Shown here in pieces: positions 38,034-48,400 of a DNA stretch of 64,000 bases (positions are counted from its first letter, which is position 1; each line of letters opens with the position of its first letter). This DNA comes from Prochlorococcus sp. AG-347-I15 (GTDB lineage Bacteria; Cyanobacteriota; Cyanobacteriia; PCC-6307; Cyanobiaceae): contig QCBN01000001.1 of NCBI GenBank assembly GCA_003281585.1, positions 232,247-296,246 of the forward strand, written 5' to 3'. The notes below the pieces were generated by a model. It saw only the letters and a program-made list of their open reading frames with translations. It was not told the DNA's origin and ran no database searches. The translations under genes and the position numbers were made by a program.

Positions 38034-38879
38034 ATGCGCAAACAAGTTGCATATTTAGGTCCTAAAGGAACATACGCAGAAAAAGCAGCTCATATATTAT
38101 CAAAGCTTGCCAATTTTCAGTCACCTATATTTGTACCATGTAATGGGTTATATTCGGTTATTAAATCAATAGCCTACAACAATTGTGATGCTGCTGTAGT
38201 ACCTATTGAAAATTCTGTAGAAGGCGGAGTTACAGCTACCTTAGATGCCCTTTGGAAATTTCCAGATATTTTTATTAATAAAGCAATTGTTTTGCCCATA
38301 AAACATGCATTAATTAGTGATGGAGAACTTTCAATTATCTCAGAAGTACTATCTCATCCTCAAGCATTAGCTCAATGTTCAGAATGGTTATCTGAAAATC
38401 TTCCAAATGCAATCCCTCTTCCAACAAATTCAACATCAGAGGCTGTCAATATGGTTAAAGGAAGCAAATTTAGAGCAGCTATCGGTTCGAAATCTTTAAT
38501 TCAAATTGAAGGACTCAAAGAATTAGCCTTTCCAATAAATGATGTCCCAGGTAATTGCACAAGATTCGTCTTATTGAGCAAAGAATCAAGTTCTGATCTT
38601 GCTAATATTGCCAGTTTTGCTTTCTCATTAATCTCAAACAAACCTGGTGCTTTGCTAGAAGCTATAAATCATATTGCAAATTTTGGATTTAATATGAGTA
38701 AGATAGAATCTAGACCTTCTAAGAGAGAGTTAGGCGAATATATAATTTATATTGATTTAGAAATAAATAATCAAAATAATATTGTGAATTTTCTCGAATT
38801 AAAAAATCAGCTAAAACCGCTTTGCAATAACTTCGTTGATTTTGGAAATTATTTTTCTAAAAATGTTGAACTAAATTAA
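38034..38879 (+). CDS. pheA: Prephenate dehydratase
   Basis: This monofunctional enzyme converts prephenate to phenylpyruvate for phenylalanine synthesis. The catalytic domain begins VAYLGPKGTYAEKAA and includes the PIENSVEGGVTATLD block, LSHPQALAQC and NCTRFVLLSKE, with the essential Thr-Arg-Phe. An ACT regulatory domain follows from about residue 195 (SFAFSLISNKPGALLEAIN, then MSKIESRPSKRELGEYIIYIDLE), which suggests phenylalanine feedback. Its 281 residues are normal. No chorismate mutase domain is fused. Confidence 0.95.
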   Translation: MRKQVAYLGPKGTYAEKAAHILSKLANFQSPIFVPCNGLYSVIKSIAYNNCDAAVVPIENSVEGGVTATLDALWKFPDIFINKAIVLPIKHALISDGELSIISEVLSHPQALAQCSEWLSENLPNAIPLPTNSTSEAVNMVKGSKFRAAIGSKSLIQIEGLKELAFPINDVPGNCTRFVLLSKESSSDLANIASFAFSLISNKPGALLEAINHIANFGFNMSKIESRPSKRELGEYIIYIDLEINNQNNIVNFLELKNQLKPLCNNFVDFGNYFSKNVELN

Positions 38880-38880
38880 T

Positions 38881-39816
38881 TTAACCTCTGCATTTATAGA
38901 CTCCAAACTCCATTAAACCTCTCCTGAATGCCCAATTCATAAGAAGTATTGTTGGGATCTCTCTAATGGACTTTACTAAAGCTGAAGGTCCGAGAGACAA
39001 TATTGCATAAGGCCTTCTTATCCCTTCAAAAATAGAGTCGTACCATGAAGGGATTGTATATGAATTCCAATTCTCAGAAATAACTCTACCTGCACTATTT
39101 TTATTAGTCCTCAGAATATTACCGAATTCATTAATGCTAATAAAATTAGGATGTACCCACTGTTCAAGTAATTGTTTAAGTACCAACCTCTCAATAAAAG
39201 ATGGGGGATACGCTATAAGATCTCTTGAGTTCCAATCAGCCAATGCCAAATACCCTCCAGGTCTTAAAATTCTAAGCATTTCATCTGCAAACTTAGTTTT
39301 ATCATTCATGTGTGCACCAGCCTCAACACTCCAAACAGCATCAAATGCTCCATCTTCAAATTTAAGATTCAGAGCATCCATTACCTGGAAGTTGCAATTT
39401 AGTCCTGAAGATGTCAGTTCTCTTGCTCTTTTTACTTGAGCAGGACTAATTGTAATTCCTGTAACATTAAAGCCATAATATTTTGCAAGAATCCTTGAAC
39501 TTCCTCCTATTCCACACCCTACATCTAAAATTCTAGAACCTTTTGGTAATTTATCTAAATCACTCCACTTGATTAACTCATGTACAAACTGGACTTTAGC
39601 CTTTCTAAAATCAACATTTTTATTTCCTGAGGGATAAAACCCTAGGTGGATATGCTCTCCCCACATTCTCTCAAGTAATTTATCTTGGGTCCAGGCATCA
39701 TAAGCAGATGCTACCGTTCCAGAAGAAATATATTTTCTGGCATTTATTCTCCAAATAATTGATAAAACTAAAAAAAATAAAACGAGTAAAAAAAAGGACA
39801 AAAATAACTCAAACAT
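38881..39816 (-). CDS. MPBQ/MSBQ-type methyltransferase (plastoquinone/tocopherol pathway)
   Basis: An N-terminal membrane anchor (residues 1-22) leads into a SAM methyltransferase: SRILDVGCGIGGSSRILAKYY (motif I, 97-104), NVTGITISPAQVKRARELT, then AVWSVEAGAHM. The C-terminus closes with SIREIPTILLMNWAFRRGLMEFGVYK. From memory this pattern, including the C-terminal block, matches the Synechocystis sll0418 protein, 2-methyl-6-phytyl(solanyl)benzoquinol methyltransferase. The related gamma-tocopherol methyltransferase is the main alternative. A role in plastoquinone synthesis is the safer guess. It abuts the LON-domain gene with no spacer. Confidence 0.8.
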   Translation of the reverse strand: MFELFLSFFLLVLFFLVLSIIWRINARKYISSGTVASAYDAWTQDKLLERMWGEHIHLGFYPSGNKNVDFRKAKVQFVHELIKWSDLDKLPKGSRILDVGCGIGGSSRILAKYYGFNVTGITISPAQVKRARELTSSGLNCNFQVMDALNLKFEDGAFDAVWSVEAGAHMNDKTKFADEMLRILRPGGYLALADWNSRDLIAYPPSFIERLVLKQLLEQWVHPNFISINEFGNILRTNKNSAGRVISENWNSYTIPSWYDSIFEGIRRPYAILSLGPSALVKSIREIPTILLMNWAFRRGLMEFGVYKCRG

Positions 39817-40473
39817 TTAATTTTCTTTTATATCAGGCAAACTTTCTTTCAAAACTGTTCTAGCTGCAAGTTGTTTTCTTGTATGATCTAGCATTTCGTA
39901 TTCTCTTTGCAAACGAGTAAAAGTATTTCTTTCCTCCAGAAGTCTTTGCTGCTCCTCTGCAACAGGACCACCCAAATGAGCTCCTATCCAAAATGATAAA
40001 TCCATTGGGTTGTCAGGTAATTTATCAGGTAAATTTTTCTTGGTATTAGTCAATTTACTAGTTAAATTAATAACATCACTAAGTGCTTCTTTTACTGAAT
40101 CTTTTAGAGAATCTAATTTTTGAAAGTCATCAATATTCTCATCGCTAATCCAACTAACCATCGCAGAACTAAATGGCGTCGAACGGGTAATTTCTAATAC
40201 TTGAAATCTTTGTTGGCCGAGAGTGATAATATTACTTCTCCCATCCTCTGCAGTCTGATGTTTTATGATTTGTGCACAACATCCAACGTTAGCCATACTT
40301 TTAGTAATAGGGTCCCACTTAATAACTCCAAACATAGAATCACTCTCAAGAACAGATTGAAGCATGATTCTATATCTCGATTCAAAAATATGTAAAGGCA
40401 ATACTTCTTGAGGAAAAAGGACTACCTCTGGCAAAGGAAATAAAGGTAATTCCCTTACAGAGAGTTCTCCCAT
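39817..40473 (-). CDS. LON N-terminal-domain (substrate-binding-like) protein
   Basis: This 218-residue protein is a LON-SB domain without ATPase or protease. ELPLFPLPEVVLFPQEVLPLHIFESRYRIML is the classic opening. GVIKWDP, IITLGQQRFQVLEI and a late helical part (EEQQRLLEERNTFTRLQREYEML) follow. Its function is unknown; the domain binds proteins or peptides in Lon and cereblon-like proteins. It is immediately upstream of the quinone-pathway methyltransferase with zero spacing and 56 bp downstream of rpsJ. Confidence 0.88.
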   Translation of the reverse strand: MGELSVRELPLFPLPEVVLFPQEVLPLHIFESRYRIMLQSVLESDSMFGVIKWDPITKSMANVGCCAQIIKHQTAEDGRSNIITLGQQRFQVLEITRSTPFSSAMVSWISDENIDDFQKLDSLKDSVKEALSDVINLTSKLTNTKKNLPDKLPDNPMDLSFWIGAHLGGPVAEEQQRLLEERNTFTRLQREYEMLDHTRKQLAARTVLKESLPDIKEN

Positions 40474-40529
40474 TTAAACCTCATTTCATTATTTTTATAT
40501 TAATCAATTTAGGGCGGTTTCGGGATTTC

Positions 40530-40850
40530 TTAAAGTTTAACTTCTATATCTACACCACTGGGCAGATCAAGTTTCATTAAAGCATCAATAGTTTTTGCAG
40601 AAGGACTATAGATATCTATTATTCTTCTATGTGTTCTTGTTTCAAAATGCTCCCTAGAATCTTTATCAACATGTGGTGATCTTAGGACACAATAAATCTT
40701 CCTTTTTGTAGGTAAAGGTATTGGACCAATTGCTGAGGCAGAAGTAGTATCAGCAGTTTGGATTATTTTATCGCAAGATAAATCAAGCATTCTTCTATCA
40801 AATGCTTTGAGCCTTATTCTTATTTTTTGTTGTGCAATTGATGCAGTCAT
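40530..40850 (-). CDS. rpsJ: 30S ribosomal protein S10
   Basis: This 106-residue protein contains [60 protein letters not shown] and the closing [12 protein letters not shown]10 belongs to the 30S head and is also NusE in antitermination. It is the last gene of the str cluster, 100 bp after tuf, with a hairpin between them. Confidence 0.97.
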   Translation of the reverse strand: MTASIAQQKIRIRLKAFDRRMLDLSCDKIIQTADTTSASAIGPIPLPTKRKIYCVLRSPHVDKDSREHFETRTHRRIIDIYSPSAKTIDALMKLDLPSGVDIEVKL

Positions 40851-40871
40851 AGTTTCAAATAAATTCTAATG

Positions 40872-40897
40872 AAGGGTCATTAATTTAGATGACCCTT
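40872..40897 (-). terminator. Hairpin between tuf and rpsJ (partial terminator or processing site)
   Basis: AAGGGTCAT and ATGACCCTT form a perfect 9-bp stem with an 8-base loop, in the 100-bp tuf-rpsJ spacer. On the minus strand no strong T-run follows, so attenuation, 3'-end protection or processing is as likely as termination. Confidence 0.5.
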
Positions 40898-40950
40898 ATC
40901 CATAAACCTATATTAAATGATTGAGGTTAAGTTTTTAAAATTCAAATGTA

Positions 40951-42150
40951 TTATTTGAGTATCTTAGAAACAACTCCAGCACCGATAGTACGTCCACCTT
41001 CTCGTATGGCGAATCGCATACCTTGTTCAATAGCTACTGGACAAATTAATTCTCCAGTCATCTTAATTCTGTCTCCTGGCATAACCATTTCAACATTGGA
41101 GCCATCATCTGAGGTAAATGCAGTTATTTGACCTGTCACGTCGGTCGTTCTGATGTAGAACTGAGGTCTATATCCTGCGAAGAATGGAGTATGTCTTCCA
41201 CCCTCTTCTTTTTTAAGAACATAAACTTCTCCTTCAAACTGAGTATGAGGGGTAATAGATCCTTTCTTCACAAGAACCATTCCTCTCTCAATATCTTCTT
41301 TCTGTACACCACGTAAAAGTAAACCAACATTATCGCCAGCCATACCTTCATCAAGAAGTTTTCGGAACATTTCAACTCCAGTGACAGTTGTTACTCTTGT
41401 ATCTCTTATTCCAACTATTTCTACTTCTTCTCCAACCTTAACTTTACCTCTCTCAATTCTTCCTGTAGCAACAGTTCCTCTACCTGTAATCGAGAAAACG
41501 TCTTCAACTGCCATCAAGAATGGTTTATCAACTTCTCTCTCTGGTTCGGGAATGCTAGCATCAACTGCTTTCATTAATTCTTCAATCTTTGATTCCCAAG
41601 TAGAATCACCTTCGAGAGCTTTTAGACCTGAAACTTGAACTATAGGAATGTCATCTCCAGGGAAGTCATAACTATCTAACAGTTCCCTAATTTCCATTTC
41701 GACAAGTTCAATAATTTCCTCATCATCGACCATATCGCACTTATTTAGAGCAACTACAAGAGCAGGAACTCCAACCTGTTTAGCTAAAAGAATATGCTCT
41801 TTTGTTTGAGCCATAGGACCATCTGTAGCTGCGCAAACAAGAATAGCTCCATCCATCTGGGCAGCCCCTGTAATCATGTTTTTCACATAATCAGCATGTC
41901 CAGGGCAATCGACATGAGCATAATGTCTGCCTTCAGTTTCATATTCAACATGAGCTGTATTAATGGTAATGCCACGCTCTCTTTCTTCAGGAGCACCATC
42001 GATGTCTCCATAGTCTTGAGCTTGAGCTTGACCTTTTTTAGCTAATACATTTGTAATAGCAGCAGTTAGTGTTGTTTTTCCATGATCAACATGGCCAATA
42101 GTACCTATGTTGACATGTGGTTTGTTTCTTTCGAACTTCTCGCGAGCCAT
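40951..42150 (-). CDS. tuf: Elongation factor Tu
   Basis: This 399-residue GTPase delivers aminoacyl-tRNA to the ribosome. It opens [32 protein letters not shown], with [23 protein letters not shown] and the C-terminal barrel ending [12 protein letters not shown]. The G-domain carries the ten-residue insertion (SWESKIEEL region) common in cyanobacteria. It follows fusA by 44 bp. Its G+C is visibly higher than its neighbours, as expected for a highly expressed gene. Confidence 0.98.
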   Translation of the reverse strand: MAREKFERNKPHVNIGTIGHVDHGKTTLTAAITNVLAKKGQAQAQDYGDIDGAPEERERGITINTAHVEYETEGRHYAHVDCPGHADYVKNMITGAAQMDGAILVCAATDGPMAQTKEHILLAKQVGVPALVVALNKCDMVDDEEIIELVEMEIRELLDSYDFPGDDIPIVQVSGLKALEGDSTWESKIEELMKAVDASIPEPEREVDKPFLMAVEDVFSITGRGTVATGRIERGKVKVGEEVEIVGIRDTRVTTVTGVEMFRKLLDEGMAGDNVGLLLRGVQKEDIERGMVLVKKGSITPHTQFEGEVYVLKKEEGGRHTPFFAGYRPQFYIRTTDVTGQITAFTSDDGSNVEMVMPGDRIKMTGELICPVAIEQGMRFAIREGGRTIGAGVVSKILK

Positions 42151-42194
42151 TTTGAATTAAAGAATCGAGGGTTTAGAGTGTTTTAGTTTAGAGA

Positions 42195-44270
42195 TCAGGA
42201 GTTGCCCTGATTCTTGGAAATGATAGCTTCAGCAACATTACGAGGAACTTCCTCATAGTTTGCGAACTCCATTGAAAATATACCCCGACCTTGAGTCATT
42301 GATCGGAGTTGAGTGGCATAACCGAACATTTCGGCTAAGGGCACTTTGGCCTGTACCTTAGACAATCCATCATCAACAGATTGTCCTTCTACTTGACCTC
42401 TTCTGGAAGAGAGATCACCAATTACAGATCCAAGAAAGTCGTCAGGACTTTCGACCTCAACTTTCATCATAGGCTCTAAAAGCACAGGATTGCATTTTTT
42501 AACCCCATCTTTAAAAGCCATGGAACCTGCAATTTTGAAGGCCATTTCAGATGAGTCTACATCGTGGAATGAACCATCGACTAGTGTTACTTTTACATCA
42601 ATGAGTGGATAACCGGCAAGAACACCAGATTCACAGGTCTCTTTCATTCCATTAGATGCAGGACCAATAAACTCTTTTGGTACAGCTCCACCAACAATTT
42701 TGTTTACAAATTCAAAACCTTTACCAACTTCAGCAGGTTCCATCTCAATAATTACATGACCATATTGACCTTTACCTCCAGTTTGTCTTGCATATTTACC
42801 TTCACCTTTAGAACTAGACCTAATAGTTTCTCTATATGAAACCTGTGGAGCTCCAATATTTGCTTCAACTTTAAATTCCCTTAACATTCTGTCAACAAGG
42901 ATTTCCAAGTGCAATTCCCCCATGCCTGCAATAACAGTTTGATTTGTCTCAGGATCTGTACTTACCCTAAAGGTTGGATCCTCTTCAGACAAAGCGGTTA
43001 AAGCTTTTGATAATTTTTCCATATCGCCTTTAGTTTTTGGCTCAACAGCTACTGAGATAACTGGTTCAGGGATAAACAATGTCTCCAAAACTATTGGATC
43101 TTCTGTATTACACAAAGTGTCACCAGTTGTTGTGTTCTTAAGACCTAATACAGCTCCTAAATCCCCAGCCCTCAATTCGTCAACCTCCTCTCTTTCATCA
43201 GCCTTAAGAATCACTAATCTAGAAATTCTCTCTTTAGCATCTTTAGTAGAATTCATTACATAACTTCCTTTTGAAAGAACCCCTGAATACATTCTTACAA
43301 AAGTTAATTTCCCATATGGATCTGACATCACTTTGAATGCTAATGCACTGAAAGGTGCATTATCGTCTGAAGGTCTAACATCTTCTTTGCCACTTGGCAA
43401 AACACCTTGTATTGGTTTCACATCAACTGGAGCTGGCAAGTAATCAACCACAGCATCTAAAACAAGTTGGACTCCTTTATTCTTAAAAGCTGAACCACAT
43501 AATACTGGAACCAATCCATGTTTTAAAACCCCTTCCCTAATACCTTTTTTTAGTTGTTCTTCAGATAATTCTCCTGTATCGAGAAATATTTCTATTAACT
43601 CTTCATCATTTTCTGCAACACTTTCCATTAGCTTAAGTCTCCACTCAGCAGCTTCCTCCTCCATGTCAGATGGAATTGGTGCTTCTTCAATGTCAGTTCC
43701 TAAATCATTTTTGTAAAGATATGCTTTGTTGGCTACTAAATCAATAATGCCTGTGAGATCACCCTCAGCTCCAATAGGTAACTGGATTGGAAGTGCATTT
43801 GCCTTTAGTCGATCTTTAATTTGCTTATTTACCTTCAAAAAATCTGCACCAGTTCTATCCATTTTATTAACAAAAACCATTCTTGGAACAGAGTATCTAT
43901 CTGCTTGACGCCAAACCGTTTCGGATTGAGGCTGTACTCCACCGACTGCGCAAAATACAGCTATAACTCCATCTAACACACGCATTGATCTTTCAACTTC
44001 AATAGTAAAGTCAACGTGTCCAGGAGTATCAATAATATTAATCCTATGATCTTGCCAACTAGTAGATATTGCAGCAGCAGTAATAGTTATTCCTCTTTCT
44101 CTTTCTTGAGCCATCCAATCTGTTACGGCAGCACCATCATGAACCTCTCCTATCTTATGAACAACACCTGAATAAAACAAAATTCTTTCAGTTGTTGTTG
44201 TCTTACCTGCATCAATATGAGCGGCTATACCTATGTTCCTTACTCGTTCTAAGGGAAAGTCGCGTGCCAA
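42195..44270 (-). CDS. fusA: Elongation factor G
   Basis: This translocase GTPase of 691 residues has the G1 motif [20 protein letters not shown], the switch [20 protein letters not shown] and NKMDRTGA. Domain IV/V blocks are [12 protein letters not shown] and RRGQVEG. Translation starts at TTG 44270 ([14 protein letters not shown]); no ATG or GTG is available at that place, and the family start fits this codon. It lies between rpsG and tuf in the str operon. Confidence 0.97.
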   Translation of the reverse strand: MARDFPLERVRNIGIAAHIDAGKTTTTERILFYSGVVHKIGEVHDGAAVTDWMAQERERGITITAAAISTSWQDHRINIIDTPGHVDFTIEVERSMRVLDGVIAVFCAVGGVQPQSETVWRQADRYSVPRMVFVNKMDRTGADFLKVNKQIKDRLKANALPIQLPIGAEGDLTGIIDLVANKAYLYKNDLGTDIEEAPIPSDMEEEAAEWRLKLMESVAENDEELIEIFLDTGELSEEQLKKGIREGVLKHGLVPVLCGSAFKNKGVQLVLDAVVDYLPAPVDVKPIQGVLPSGKEDVRPSDDNAPFSALAFKVMSDPYGKLTFVRMYSGVLSKGSYVMNSTKDAKERISRLVILKADEREEVDELRAGDLGAVLGLKNTTTGDTLCNTEDPIVLETLFIPEPVISVAVEPKTKGDMEKLSKALTALSEEDPTFRVSTDPETNQTVIAGMGELHLEILVDRMLREFKVEANIGAPQVSYRETIRSSSKGEGKYARQTGGKGQYGHVIIEMEPAEVGKGFEFVNKIVGGAVPKEFIGPASNGMKETCESGVLAGYPLIDVKVTLVDGSFHDVDSSEMAFKIAGSMAFKDGVKKCNPVLLEPMMKVEVESPDDFLGSVIGDLSSRRGQVEGQSVDDGLSKVQAKVPLAEMFGYATQLRSMTQGRGIFSMEFANYEEVPRNVAEAIISKNQGNS

Positions 44271-44366
44271 TTTTAAAGCTCCAAATAAAATAATTTTTGA
44301 TAATTGTAGTTCACTCTAAAAGCAAACTTTAATAATAATAAACTACTTAAGTACCTTTTGATGAAA

Positions 44367-44837
44367 TTAATATCTGTAATGTGCAAAAGCCTTATTAGCT
44401 TCTGCCATTTTATGAGTATCTTCTCTTTTTTTAACGGCACTACCAGTTTCATTTGCTGCATCCATCAACTCGCCAGCAAGTTTTTGGGACATGCTTTTGC
44501 CATTTCTTGCTCTTGAGAATGTAACAAGCCATCTTAATGCCATAGCGGTTCCCCTCTCTTGGCGTACTTCCATAGGTACTTGATATGTTGCACCACCTAC
44601 TCTTCTAGCTCGTACCTCGACAAGAGGGGTAGCATTTTTTACAGCTGTTTCAAATAATTCGACTGCATTACCACCTGTTCTCTCACCTATTAAAGAAAAA
44701 GCATCAGACAATATTCTTTGGGCTGTAGATTTTTTACCATGTTTCATCAATCGAGAAATCATCATTGAAGCAAGACGACTATTAAATTGAGGATCTGGAA
44801 GAACTGGTCTTTTTACTGCTGCATTACGACGTGACAT
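44367..44837 (-). CDS. rpsG: 30S ribosomal protein S7
   Basis: This 156-residue protein begins [16 protein letters not shown] and includes [36 protein letters not shown] and the final [15 protein letters not shown]7 nucleates the 30S head. It follows rpsL by 26 bp. The 96-bp gap to fusA is AT-rich and holds no gene I can support. Confidence 0.98.
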   Translation of the reverse strand: MSRRNAAVKRPVLPDPQFNSRLASMMISRLMKHGKKSTAQRILSDAFSLIGERTGGNAVELFETAVKNATPLVEVRARRVGGATYQVPMEVRQERGTAMALRWLVTFSRARNGKSMSQKLAGELMDAANETGSAVKKREDTHKMAEANKAFAHYRY

Positions 44838-44863
44838 GTTTTTAAAAAAGTGTTGTTGACAAA

Positions 44864-45238
44864 TTAATCCTTTGGAGCTTTTGCTCCGTACTTAGATCTA
44901 GATTGACGTCTATCTTTGACTCCAGCCGTATCTAAAGTTCCTCTTATTATATGATATCTAACCCCTGGCAAATCCTTAACTCTTCCACCCCTAAGTAATA
45001 CAACAGAGTGTTCTTGCAAATTATGTCCAATCCCAGGGATATAAGCCGTTACTTCGAAACCAGAAGTTAATCTAACCCTAGCAACTTTTCTCAAAGCTGA
45101 ATTAGGCTTCTTTGGTGTTGATGTATAGACTCTTGTACATACCCCTCTTCTCTCAGGGCAAGCTTTTAATGCAGGAGATTTTGTTTTCTTTGTCAGACGT
45201 TTTCTTTCTGAACCTACTAATTGAGAGATGGTGGGCAT
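44864..45238 (-). CDS. rpsL: 30S ribosomal protein S12
   Basis: This 124-residue decoding-centre protein has the conserved loops [20 protein letters not shown] and [32 protein letters not shown], where streptomycin-resistance positions lie. Both key lysines look wild type (KKPNSA and GGRVKDLPG; in the second, the Lys region reads R-V-K-D). It is the first gene of the str operon and divergent from Fd-GOGAT by 196 bp. Confidence 0.98.
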   Translation of the reverse strand: MPTISQLVGSERKRLTKKTKSPALKACPERRGVCTRVYTSTPKKPNSALRKVARVRLTSGFEVTAYIPGIGHNLQEHSVVLLRGGRVKDLPGVRYHIIRGTLDTAGVKDRRQSRSKYGAKAPKD

Positions 45239-45391
45239 CTATTAAAACTTAGATAAAATTAAATATTTAATTATCATAACCTTTTGAGAGCACCAACTAA
45301 AAGTTTTTAATTAATATTTTTTTAAAATTTATAAAATTAAAATTCTTTGGTAAATATTCATTATCTTTAGATTTATTTTCATATTTATTTT

Positions 45392-45397
45392 TATAAT
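45392..45397 (+). promoter_or_regulatory. Candidate -10 box for Fd-GOGAT
   Basis: TATAAT stands 37 bp before the gltB ATG. No convincing -35 or NtcA box (GTA-N8-TAC) is visible upstream in this spacer. Confidence 0.35.
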
Positions 45398-45434
45398 GGA
45401 AATACATAAATAACTAAATAGACTTAAATAATCT

Positions 45435-48400
45435 ATGGGAGAGAGTATCAAAAGAATCGTTGGCTCATATCAAGATAGTTATTCCCCGAATGGAATAATT
45501 GGCGAGAAAGATGCGTGTGGAGTTGGTTTCATAGCAAATATTAAAGGGGTAGAAAGCAATTGGATCCTAAAACAGTCCCTTAAAGGCCTGAACTGCATGG
45601 AACATAGAGGAGGTTGTGGAGGAGATAGTGATTCAGGAGATGGAGCGGGCATTTTATGTTCAATTCCATGGGGATATCTAGAAGAGGAAATTAATCTAAA
45701 AAATAATCAAGAATTTAATAGAGGTTTAGGCATGGTCTTTATGCCTAATAAAAAAGAAAAAATTGAAGTATGTAAATCAATATGTGATCAAGAAGCAGAA
45801 AAATTAAAAGTCAACAAAACATCTTGGAGAAAAGTACCTGTTAATAATGAAATCTTAGGTCCTTTAGCTAAAGCAAATGCTCCATTCATCTGTCAGTGGA
45901 TTTTACATATAGATAAAAAAGATCATAAGGATGTTGAAAGGCTTTTATTTCAATTAAGGAAAAGAATTGAGAAAAAAATAAGAGAAACTTTCAAAAATGA
46001 TGTTGGGGATTGTGAATTTTATTTTGCCTCACTAAGTTCTCAAACAGTTGTTTATAAAGGGATGGTTCGCTCTGAAATATTATCCGAGTTTTATCAAGAT
46101 CTAAAAGAAGAGAGTTTTAAAGTTTCATTTTCTGTTTATCATCGTAGATTTAGTACTAATACACTTCCAAAATGGCCGCTAGCTCAACCCATGAGATTTT
46201 TGGGTCATAATGGCGAAATAAATACTCTCTTAGGTAATATCAACTGGGCTAAAGCTTCAGAAACACATATAGATGATTTTTGGGGAGAGTTATCCAATGA
46301 AATTAAGCCCATTGTAGATGTAAACAAAAGTGATTCATCAAATCTTGATGCAACCCTTGAAATTAATATTCGTTCAGGCCAAACGATAACTGATTCATTA
46401 TTAAAACTTGTTCCTGAAGCATTTAGAGATCAACCAGAACTTGAGCATAGAGAAGATATAAAAGCTTTTTATGAATATTCTGCAAGCCTACAAGAAGCTT
46501 GGGATGGTCCTGCACTTCTTGTATTTGCTGATGGAAATTTTGTCGGAGCAACGCTTGATAGAAATGGCCTAAGGCCAGCAAGATATTCAATCACAAATGA
46601 TGGTTTTGTAATAATGGGTTCTGAAACAGGAGTAGTAGATCTTGAAGAAAAAAGAGTAATAGAAAAAGGTCGATTAGGACCGGGACAAATGTTGGCAGTT
46701 GATTTTCATCAGAATAGAATCCTAAGAAATTGGGAAGTAAAATCTGAAACCGCTCAAAGGCATGATTATAAAAACCTTCTTATTAATAGAATCATAAAAA
46801 TTGAAAATAATGAATGGGTTAAAGGTTGCAAACTAAAAGACCTTGAGTTGTTGCAACAACAAACTGCATACGGTTTTTCAGCGGAAGATAATGACCTTAT
46901 CTTAGATTCAATGGCTTCATTAGCTAAAGAACCTACATATTGCATGGGCGACGACATCCCATTAGCAGTTCTTTCATCTAAGCCACATATTTTATACGAC
47001 TACTTTAAGCAAAGATTTGCACAAGTTACAAATCCTCCTATTGACCCTCTCAGAGAAAAACTTGTAATGAGTTTAGAGATGCATCTAGGAGAAAGATGTA
47101 CGCCATTTGAAATTAAAGATGCTAAACCCTTTGTTCATTTACAAAGTCCGATTCTTAATGAGGAAGAACTCATTTCCATCAAAAAATCAAAAATTAAATC
47201 CCAGACAATTTCAAGTTTGTTTGATTTAGAGGAAGGTATTCAAGGCTTAGAGACCCAATTAAAAGCAATCTGTAAACAGAGTGAGCTGTCTATAAAAGAA
47301 GGTTGCTCTTTAATTATCATTTCTGATAAGGGAATTAATCCTAAAAAGACTTTTATACCTCCTTTACTTGCTGTTGGAGCAATTCATCATTATCTTCTTA
47401 AAAAAGAAATCAGGCTAAAAGCTTCTCTAATAATTGAGACTGGTCAATGTTGGAGCACACATCACTTAGCTTGTTTAATTGGATATGGAGCAAGTGCAGT
47501 TTGCCCTTGGTTGACCTTCGAAGCAGGTAGACACTGGTTAAAACATCCAAAAACACAAAAACTCATTGATAGCAAAAAAATAAATCCATTATCAATTGTT
47601 GATGTTCAAGAAAATATTAAAAAAGCTTTAGAAGACGGTCTAAGAAAAATTCTCTCAAAAATAGGCATCTCACTTTTATCTAGTTACCATGGTGCACAAA
47701 TTTTTGAAGCTGTAGGTCTTGGATCTGACTTAATAAAAATTGCTTTTGATGGTACAACAAGTCGTATCGCTGGCATAACATTAAAAGAATTAACTAATGA
47801 AACACTTTCAATACATACAAAAGCCTATCCAGAGATCGATTTAAAGAAATTAGAATTTCTAGGATTTGTACAATTTAGAAATAATGGAGAATATCATTCC
47901 AATAACCCAGAGATGTCCAAAGTTTTACATTCAGCGGTAAAACAAGGGCCAGGGTACGATCATTTTGAAACTTACAAAAAACTTATTAGTAATAGACCGA
48001 CAACATCTCTTAGAGATTTACTAACAATTAATTCAACAAGAAAAAGTGTTCCATTAGAGGAAGTTGAAAGTGTTGAATCAATTTGCAAAAGGTTCTGTAC
48101 TGGAGGAATGAGTTTAGGTGCTTTATCCAGAGAAGCGCATGAAGTTTTAGCAGTTGCAATGAATAGAATTGGTGGAAAAAGTAATAGTGGAGAAGGGGGA
48201 GAAGATCCAGCTCGTTTTAATGTTTTAAATGATATTGATGAAAATACTCAGTCAGCGACGCTGCCATTTATTAAAGGCTTAGAGAATGGAGACACCGCAT
48301 GCTCAGCTATTAAACAAATAGCATCAGGAAGATTTGGAGTTACACCTGAATATCTCAGAAGTGGTAAACAACTCGAAATTAAAATGGCTCAAGGTGCAAA

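Noticed and set aside
44273..44461. 62-residue minus-strand frame between fusA and rpsG
   Set aside because: It overlaps the end of rpsG in another frame and runs into an AT-rich spacer; the translation is low-complexity and matches nothing I know.
45239..45434. NtcA binding site before Fd-GOGAT
   Set aside because: No GTA-N8-TAC was found in the 196-bp spacer.
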